A stretch of 11,231 nt of DNA from Patescibacteria group bacterium (GTDB lineage Bacteria > Patescibacteriota > Gracilibacteria > Peribacterales > Peribacteraceae), in NCBI GenBank assembly GCA_018818235.1, contig JAHISE010000159.1, positions 1 through 11,231 of the forward strand. Direction: 5' to 3'. A program made the translations under genes and the position numbers. The notes under the pieces were generated by a model that had not been told where the DNA came from, ran no database searches, and saw only the letters and a program-made list of their open reading frames with translations. Positions 1 to 3,816 of the stretch are shown one piece after another (position 1 is the first letter of the stretch; every line of letters begins with the position of its first letter).

Positions 1-135
1 TCCAAGAGTCCAAAAGGAGCGGATGCCATGAGTATTCTGCTCTCTGTTTGCTTCACAACATGGTGGCAGTGCAAAGAAACTCAGACCAACTTCTACCAAG
101 CCTATCGACAGATTCAGTGTAAATGGGCTTCTTAA
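1..135 (+). CDS. 3' end of an unidentified open frame, possible transposase remnant
   Basis: A frame open at the left edge runs 44 codons to a TAA at 133-135. It begins SKSPKGADAMSILLSV and ends QIQCKWAS. The SPKGADA-like stretch faintly recalls the C-terminal S-P-K/R-G-A segment of IS66-type transposases, but the following Cys/Trp-rich tail does not, so this is a weak guess. A second plus-strand frame is open over 3-122 and could be the real one, or the two could reflect a frameshifted pseudogene. A small hairpin (GGCTT-CTT-AAGCC, 126-138) overlaps the stop, without a T run. Only sequence to the left would settle identity. Confidence 0.28.
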   Translation, partial: SKSPKGADAMSILLSVCFTTWWQCKETQTNFYQAYRQIQCKWAS

Positions 136-187
136 GCCTGCGGGGTCAGTGAGCAGTTACTGTTATATAGTAGGTTGTTGGATGTAT

Positions 188-259
188 TTGGAGGTAGGGA
201 AGGTTGGGAAGGTGGGGGAGGTGGGGGAGGTCAGGAAGGTAAGGAAGGTTAGGAAGGTT
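188..259. repeat. E1 left arm: eight tandem 9-nt purine-rich units
   Basis: Units at 188, 197, 206, 215, 224, 233, 242 and 251 read TTGGAGGTA, GGGAAGGTT, GGGAAGGTG, GGGGAGGTG, GGGGAGGTC, AGGAAGGTA, AGGAAGGTT, AGGAAGGTT. The plus strand is strongly G-rich, and four runs of at least three G (197-199, 206-208, 214-218, 223-227) with loops of 4-6 nt satisfy the usual intramolecular G-quadruplex pattern. The 52 nt to the left (136-187) show no gene or recognisable site. Confidence 0.85.
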
Positions 260-299
260 AGGTCGTTATTAGAATTAATTTGTTATTGCATGTAAATAG

Positions 300-315
300 G
301 TGTACATATGTACAC
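300..315. promoter_or_regulatory. 16-bp perfect palindrome abutting the four-helix-bundle start
   Basis: GTGTACATATGTACAC is a perfect inverted repeat with no spacer, and its last base touches the ATG at 316. A palindrome of this size directly at a start could be an operator for a dimeric regulator, or an RNA hairpin covering the initiation site. No binding protein is identifiable from the window. Confidence 0.4.
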
Positions 316-687
316 ATGAGTGGTACAAAATATATGAAAGGATTTCGAAAATTGATTGTATGGCAGGAGGCTCATTGCCTAACAAAAATGATATATAAAA
401 TTACTATTTCATTTCCTCAGTCTGAATTATATGGAATTACAAAGCAGCTAAAGAATGCATCAAGCTCAATTGGAGCTCAAATAGCAGAGGGGTCACAAAT
501 GCGAACGCAGCCACATAGAAAGCTTTATTATGAGAGAGCATACTCATCTGCGGCAGAAGTGGATAATTTTCTAGAATTAGCATTAGATCTAAACTTTTTA
601 AAAAAAGAACAATATGAAAAATTATTGAATCAGGTCAACAAGGTTTCATATTTATTACAGCAAATCATAAATGCACCAAATGCATAA
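316..687 (+). CDS. Four-helix-bundle protein (23S rRNA intervening-sequence protein / S23 family)
   Basis: About 123 residues from the ATG at 316 (117 from the ATG at 334). Family hallmarks are visible: FRKLIVWQEAHCL near the start, then Y-K-x-T-x-x-FP-x-x-E-x-YG-x-T-x-Q, then the SSIGAQIAEGS segment (usually SIPANIAEGS), followed by two long helices. Members are small helical proteins first seen as reading frames inside intervening sequences of bacterial 23S rRNA, and share a fold with the Avd accessory protein of diversity-generating retroelements; their biochemical role is poorly known. A TTG at 280 extends the frame but adds only unrelated residues, so I reject it. No rRNA surrounds the gene. 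It sits between complementary 9-nt arrays and directly behind a 16-bp palindrome. No convincing Shine-Dalgarno is seen; AGG at 299-301 is too distant. Start choice between 316 and 334 is uncertain because many homologs begin only a few residues before the F-x-x-L-x-V-W motif. Confidence 0.88.
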   Translation: MSGTKYMKGFRKLIVWQEAHCLTKMIYKITISFPQSELYGITKQLKNASSSIGAQIAEGSQMRTQPHRKLYYERAYSSAAEVDNFLELALDLNFLKKEQYEKLLNQVNKVSYLLQQIINAPNA

Positions 688-690
688 ATA

Positions 691-717
691 ACCTTCCCAA
701 CCTTCCCAACCTTCCCA
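691..717. repeat. E1 right arm: three identical 9-nt units complementary to the left arm
   Basis: ACCTTCCCA occurs three times without a mismatch at 691, 700 and 709, beginning 3 nt after the TAA at 685-687. Reverse-complemented and read in phase, the unit is GGGAAGGTT, identical to the left-arm unit at 197-205. The arms could pair into a stem of up to 27 bp enclosing the gene. Confidence 0.85.
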
Positions 718-727
718 ACTTAACTAA

Positions 728-756
728 AAGAGGATGACTCATAAAGTCATCCTCTT
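728..756 (-). terminator. Strong hairpin terminator of the minus-strand gene ending at 775
   Basis: AAGAGGATGACT (728-739) and AGTCATCCTCTT (745-756) form a perfect 12-bp stem around the loop CATAA. Read on the minus strand the stem is followed by TTTTAGTTAAG, a short U-rich tail, and it starts 19 nt past the stop of the small membrane-protein gene. The plus-strand side lacks a T run, so it is oriented mainly for the minus strand, though it may also stop plus-strand reading out of the four-helix-bundle gene. Confidence 0.75.
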
Positions 757-774
757 CCGACTAGTGATTATTAT

Positions 775-1188
775 TTACTGAGGAGGTAGCATCTGCCACT
801 CCTGATATTCAATACCGTTTTCGCGCTCTTCAACTATGCACTTGGCTCGGCGGGCTGAATATTCTTTGCCTTCACCGAAGCGGTCACAGCCTTCAGCGTC
901 AATTACGGAAGGTTCTGCTTCTGCAGCACCTTTCCATTGGCCCTGAGGATTCACGAAATCCAGAGATTCCGGTTGTGTCCCTTCGCCTGTGCGAAGACTA
1001 CGAGTAGTCGGTGCTAAACCATCAAACCTTTCGATTTGGTGTGGTACGAACATACTCTCTTTGGCTAGATTTGGATCGGAGCCACTGTATGAGAGGAACT
1101 GGGCGTACTGCATAGTACCGGCACCCATCAGTGCTCCAATTACAACACCGACGAGAGCTGAAACGACCAAATTGTTCTGGCATTTCAT
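775..1188 (-). CDS. Small glycine-rich single-pass membrane protein, paralog 1 of 3
   Basis: 137 residues, family unknown. Residues 7-26 form a hydrophobic segment with regularly spaced small residues (ALVGVVIGALMGAG), a glycine-zipper-like helix that usually favours helix-helix packing in a membrane. It is followed by Y/F-rich residues and the motif SDPNLAK (37-43), equivalent to GINPxFAK in its two paralogs. The rest is polar, with a cysteine pair C101/C117 in the pattern C-x-R-F-x(9)-R-x-x-K-C-I-V-E, probably outside the membrane and able to form a disulfide. It has its own promoter and a strong terminator, so it is a separate transcription unit from the two upstream paralogs, which are separated from it by repeat element E2. 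No purine-rich ribosome site is visible; the leader is C-rich. Confidence 0.8.
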   Translation of the reverse strand: MKCQNNLVVSALVGVVIGALMGAGTMQYAQFLSYSGSDPNLAKESMFVPHQIERFDGLAPTTRSLRTGEGTQPESLDFVNPQGQWKGAAEAEPSVIDAEGCDRFGEGKEYSARRAKCIVEERENGIEYQEWQMLPPQ

Positions 1189-1228
1189 GGTGGGTATGGG
1201 TAAGGAAATAAATGTTTGTGTTGGTTAT

Positions 1229-1257
1229 ATTATAACATAAGTTGAGGTGCTTGTAAA
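1229..1257 (-). promoter_or_regulatory. Sigma70-type promoter with extended -10 for the gene at 775-1188
   Basis: On the minus strand TTTACA (1252-1257) is separated by 17 nt from TATAAT (1229-1234), which is preceded by TGT, an extended -10. The predicted start of transcription near 1222 leaves a leader of about 34 nt without a Shine-Dalgarno. The -35 lies only 10 bp from the edge of repeat element E2. Confidence 0.75.
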
Positions 1258-1266
1258 TATAAGAAA

Positions 1267-1501
1267 CCTGAGAGCAATTGGCTAATTGGCAATTGGCAGT
1301 TGGCCAGTATTCTTAGTTATACCCCTTCGCCTAAATAATTCCGGTTCTTGAGGACTCATTAATTATTAACAAATCTATTTCTAATGGCTATGGAGTACGA
1401 GATTGCATAATAAAAGCACAGTGAATTTTTCGGAATTATTAACTAAAAGCAGTATAACAGCAACAATTAGCCAATTGCCAATCTGCCAATTGCTTCTGAG
1501 G
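1267..1501. repeat. Element E2: inverted arrays of a 7-8-nt unit
   Basis: Left array 1274-1302 reads GCAATTG, GCTAATTG, GCAATTG, GCAGTTG. Right array 1464-1493 reads CAATTAGC, CAATTGC, CAATCTGC, CAATTGC, the reverse complement of the left unit. Similarity extends outside the arrays: CCTGAGAGCAATTGG (from 1267) on the left against CCTCAGAAGCAATTGG read inward from 1501 on the right. The roughly 160-nt interior has no credible gene; it contains a nested inverted pair, AATAATTCCG and CGGAATTATT. The element lies between the end of one membrane-protein gene (1517) and the promoter of its paralog (1257). Confidence 0.7.
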
Positions 1502-1516
1502 CTAATATTACCCTTC

Positions 1517-1876
1517 CTATTCACCGGACTTATCCTCGTACGGCAAAGGCGTCGGCAACACCTTCTGATCCTTCATTATACAATCTGTGTATCTGGGGCC
1601 CGGCATTTTGAATTGTCGGCACTCCTCTGATCCAGTGTAACTCGGTGCGTAATGAATTGTATCACGTTCATCAAACTCGATTGGATTATATACATCCGAT
1701 CTGTATTTTGGGTCATCTGGATCGATTGTGCGAAGTGATTCCATTTGTTTTGCAAACTCAGGATTTATTCCCATAAATGCAACTGTTCGATTGTAATGAG
1801 TGAATCCTGCTCCGATCAAAGCGCCGATTATTACTCCTATAAGTGCTCCGACAACGACTCTGTTTTGATCTTTCAT
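1517..1876 (-). CDS. Small glycine-rich single-pass membrane protein, paralog 2 of 3
   Basis: 119 residues of the same unnamed family as its neighbours. Residues 7-26 are a glycine-zipper-like membrane helix (GALIGVIIGALIGAG), followed by GINPEFAK at 36-43. A polar, acidic and proline-containing region leads to C86 and C99 in the pattern C-R-Q-F-x(7)-Y-x-x-C-I. The first eight residues carry mixed charges, as in a signal-anchor helix; no signal peptidase site stands out. It starts 26 nt after the stop of paralog 3 and probably shares its transcript. No ribosome site is obvious in that gap. It ends in TAG, and element E2 begins 16 nt later. The family resembles no named family I can identify. 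Confidence 0.78.
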   Translation of the reverse strand: MKDQNRVVVGALIGVIIGALIGAGFTHYNRTVAFMGINPEFAKQMESLRTIDPDDPKYRSDVYNPIEFDERDTIHYAPSYTGSEECRQFKMPGPRYTDCIMKDQKVLPTPLPYEDKSGE

Positions 1877-1902
1877 TTGAATGATTGTTAATAATTAAGT
1901 GA

Positions 1903-2295
1903 TTATTCGTAAGGATTTATTGTTTGTGCAGGTTGATAATTCACATTGTTATCACGGTCTTCCACAATGCATTTGGACAAGCGTGCTCCTGAATATTGTC
2001 TGCACTGTACGGGTAACTTTCGTGTGTAAGTAACATCTCTCCATTTTTCAACCGATCCTTGGTCGGAGATTCTATTTTGTATGCGGGGTTGGGATAATAC
2101 AAAATCACCAGGTTCATAATCCTCGTAAGAATCAACCTGATTTATCGGGGCTGCTGATTTGGCAAAGTTAGGATTGATTCCGATAAATGCCAATTGCTGA
2201 GATATTTGGATTGCGCTTGCTCCCATTACAGTACCAATGGCCAGTCCGACTACTACTCCAACAAAAGTTTGATGGTTTTGATTTTTCTTTTTCAT
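1903..2295 (-). CDS. Small glycine-rich single-pass membrane protein, paralog 3 of 3
   Basis: 130 residues, first gene of the two-gene unit. A basic start (MKKKNQNHQ) precedes the membrane helix at about 10-28 (FVGVVVGLAIGTVMGAS), then AFIGINPNFAK at 36-46. The C-terminal part has C98 and C109 in C-R-Q-Y-x(4)-R-x-x-K-C-I-V-E-D, closest to paralog 1 in its last 30 residues (CIVEE/CIVED, a later N-x-x-x-Y-Q). So the shared features are a glycine-spaced helix, a GINPxFAK-like box and a two-cysteine box, while the middle is variable in length. Transcription starts about 20 nt upstream from a near-consensus promoter and the short leader has no Shine-Dalgarno. Function is unknown; a surface-exposed disulfide-bonded domain on an oligomerising helix is an inference. 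Confidence 0.8.
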   Translation of the reverse strand: MKKKNQNHQTFVGVVVGLAIGTVMGASAIQISQQLAFIGINPNFAKSAAPINQVDSYEDYEPGDFVLSQPRIQNRISDQGSVEKWRDVTYTRKLPVQCRQYSGARLSKCIVEDRDNNVNYQPAQTINPYE

Positions 2296-2322
2296 AGTAT
2301 GTATGTGTGTAAATACAAGTAT

Positions 2323-2351
2323 ATTATACCATTAATAGGAGAAGTATTCAA
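2323..2351 (-). promoter_or_regulatory. Near-consensus sigma70-type promoter for the two-gene unit 2295-1517
   Basis: Minus strand: TTGAAT (2346-2351), 17-nt spacer, TATAAT (2323-2328) preceded by TGG, an extended -10. Expected transcription start near 2316, about 20 nt before the ATG at 2295. Between this promoter and the repeat boxes at 2454 there is no gene; short hairpins (GTGAGTGCTCAC at 2363-2374) are the only structure seen. Confidence 0.8.
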
Positions 2352-2453
2352 GTGGTCAATTTGTGAGTGCTCACTGGCTTTGCACAAAAACCATGCTTAT
2401 GGGCTAAAGCCTAACAAAAAGCAGGGTCAAGTGAGCAATCCATCAATTTGAGG

Positions 2454-2550
2454 ATTACAATATGTATATTTTGCACTTTACAATAGTTGTCAGAGGGGCT
2501 TTACAAAGTCCAATTTGGGGGTTTACAAAGTTCTATTTGGGGGTTTACAA
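2454..2550 (+). promoter_or_regulatory. Five TTTACAA boxes at 22-23-bp spacing before the HTH/GHKL/STAS gene
   Basis: (A/T)TTACAA occurs at 2454, 2477, 2500, 2522 and 2544, i.e. steps of 23, 23, 22 and 22 bp. Boxes 3 and 4 belong to two 22-bp units differing at two positions (TTTACAAAGTYC then WATTTGGGGG). Boxes 1 and 5 share the exact 15-mer TTACAATATGTATAT, including an ATG in each. About two helical turns per step would place bound proteins on one DNA face. The last box runs into the start codon at 2552, so the array looks like an operator or activator platform, possibly for the HTH domain of the protein it precedes. A GGGGG at 2539-2543, 8 nt before the ATG, could stand in for a ribosome site. 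Confidence 0.65.
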
Positions 2551-2551
2551 T

Positions 2552-3577
2552 ATGTATATGGCAGTAGGAAGGACTGATATTGGCGAATTTATCCTTAGCG
2601 AAGTTGAGGAGCACTCTGGAGATATTGTTTCAATAATCTCAGGTAAATTTGGTATATCCAGACAACGAGCACATGAGTTTGTAAAAAGGGAAGTTAGAAA
2701 GGGGAATTTGCTTCAAGTCGGCAGAACAAGGTCCACTCGATATTTTTTGACTGATGGTAAGTATATTCAGTTTTCTTTAGTTTTAACACCGGAGTTGGCT
2801 GAAGATCAGGTTTGGACGAAATATATTAAACAGATGATCATAAAATATCCGGAGAACATATATAGAATTTGCAATTATGGATTCACTGAAATACTAAATA
2901 ACGCGATAGAGCATTCAGAGGGTTCCACTGTCTTTATTGAAGTAAAAATTAGTGAAAAAAATGTCGAGTTTACAATTATGGATAATGGCATTGGCATTTT
3001 TGAAAAAATTCAAAATGCTTTGCATTTGCTATCAATTAAGGAATCTATTCTCCATCTATCAAAAGGTAAATTTACTACCGATCCCTCAAAACATACCGGA
3101 GAAGGTATATTCTTTACTTCAAGAATATTTGATGATTTTTCCATTCTTTCAAGTGATTTGTATTATTCATTTAAAAATGAAGATTGGTTTTTGTCTTCTG
3201 AAAAGAAAGAAAGTTTTGGGCAGGGAACAGGTATAAGAATGATTGTTTCACTTGATTCGAGAAAAACTCCGAAAGAAGTTATGGACAAATATGCGGATCA
3301 AGAAATAGGATTTGGGAAAACAATTGTTGCCGTTGCCCTGAGTTCTGATCCAAGAGATCCGCATGTATCAAGGTCGCAAGCTAAGAGATTGTTAATGGGA
3401 TTGGATAAATTTAAGACAGTCATATTAGATTTTAAGGATGTTGAATCTGTTGGTCAGGCATTCGTAGACGAAGTTTTTCGTGTATTTCAAAATGAACATC
3501 CAAGCGTTCACTTTGATTATTTTAATGCAAACAATGAAGTTGAAGAAATGATTAAAAGAGGTATATCAATAAGTTGA
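2552..3577 (+). CDS. HTH / GHKL-ATPase / STAS-like (DUF4325) regulatory fusion
   Basis: 341 residues from the ATG at 2552. Upstream codons back to 2462 only translate the repeat boxes, so I exclude them. Order: an N-terminal winged-helix-like DNA-binding segment (about 5-70, with ISGKFGISRQRAHEFVKREV); a GHKL ATPase region with N-box E113-x-x-x-N117 (EILNNAIEHS), G1 box DNGIG (144-148) and G2 box TGEGI (182-186); and a C-terminal STAS-like DUF4325 region (about 255-338) with VSRSQAKRLL and ILDFKDVESVGQAF. GHKL/STAS pairs recall the anti-sigma kinase and anti-anti-sigma partners of Bacillus, here in one chain with a DNA-binding head. No histidine-kinase phosphoacceptor box is apparent. It probably senses or hydrolyses ATP and changes DNA binding; that is inference. 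The repeat boxes directly upstream suggest autoregulation. It is transcribed alone; the next gene is convergent. Confidence 0.85.
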   Translation: MYMAVGRTDIGEFILSEVEEHSGDIVSIISGKFGISRQRAHEFVKREVRKGNLLQVGRTRSTRYFLTDGKYIQFSLVLTPELAEDQVWTKYIKQMIIKYPENIYRICNYGFTEILNNAIEHSEGSTVFIEVKISEKNVEFTIMDNGIGIFEKIQNALHLLSIKESILHLSKGKFTTDPSKHTGEGIFFTSRIFDDFSILSSDLYYSFKNEDWFLSSEKKESFGQGTGIRMIVSLDSRKTPKEVMDKYADQEIGFGKTIVAVALSSDPRDPHVSRSQAKRLLMGLDKFKTVILDFKDVESVGQAFVDEVFRVFQNEHPSVHFDYFNANNEVEEMIKRGISIS

Positions 3578-3586
3578 TTACCCCTT

Positions 3587-3610
3587 ACTCTGTGCTCAGC
3601 ACCGGAGAGT
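3587..3610. terminator. Possible hairpin after the HTH/GHKL/STAS gene
   Basis: ACTCT-GTGC, loop TCA, GCAC, bulge CGG, AGAGT: a nine-pair stem with one three-base bulge, starting 9 nt past the TGA stop. No T run follows on the plus strand, so intrinsic termination is uncertain. Confidence 0.35.
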
Positions 3611-3672
3611 AGCAGAGGTGCGTGGCACAGGTTTTTCACTTGATTATGATGAAATAGTGTTTCTATTAAGTT

Positions 3673-3774
3673 TCGGAATCCGGAATCCATTTGATATTTA
3701 TGGGCAATTGAAAAGCATTAAATGTGAAAATCGACAGCTTCAAGTAATCGGATTCCGCCTTCGGCCGGATTCTG
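3673..3774. repeat. Weak inverted repeat with CGGAATC units
   Basis: Two tandem 7-nt CGGAATC units (3674-3687) face GGATTCCG (3750 region) and CCGGATTCTG (3765-3774) on the other side of about 60 nt. The right side is interrupted by a CCTTCGGCC segment that can fold by itself. It resembles the E1-E5 architecture in miniature but is less regular. The surrounding 3578-3816 gap between convergent genes holds no credible gene. Confidence 0.4.
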
Positions 3775-3816
3775 ATATTCAGAAAATCATAATTTCTAAT
3801 AAGCTCATAATTTCAT

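Larger units (their letters stand above)
188..717. mobile_element. Element E1: four-helix-bundle gene bracketed by complementary 9-nt repeat arrays
   Basis: Left array 188-259 holds eight 9-nt units (consensus about RGGAAGGTT). Right array 691-717 holds three identical 9-nt units ACCTTCCCA, whose reading in the shifted phase, AACCTTCCC, is the exact reverse complement of GGGAAGGTT. The only gene between them stops 3 nt before the right array and starts about 55 nt after the left array, so the arms frame the gene closely. Seen directly: the arrays, their equal period and complementarity. Inferred: that gene plus arms form one transferable or structural unit, by analogy with rRNA intervening sequences, in which an IVP-type reading frame lies inside a stem-loop. 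No target-site duplication is evident at the edges. Confidence 0.4.

Noticed and set aside
188..717. E1 as a diversity-generating retroelement with an Avd-like protein
   Set aside because: No reverse transcriptase and no template/variable repeat pair with adenine-directed changes is present.
2368..2437. TGCTCACT and AGTGAGCA inverted pair upstream of the regulator
   Set aside because: Only 8 bp each and about 60 nt apart, with no tandem units; too weak to call an element.
2462..2551. Extension of the HTH/GHKL/STAS protein to the ATG at 2462
   Set aside because: The extra 30 codons are translation of the 22-23-bp box array; the ATG at 2462 is a duplicate of the start context at 2552.
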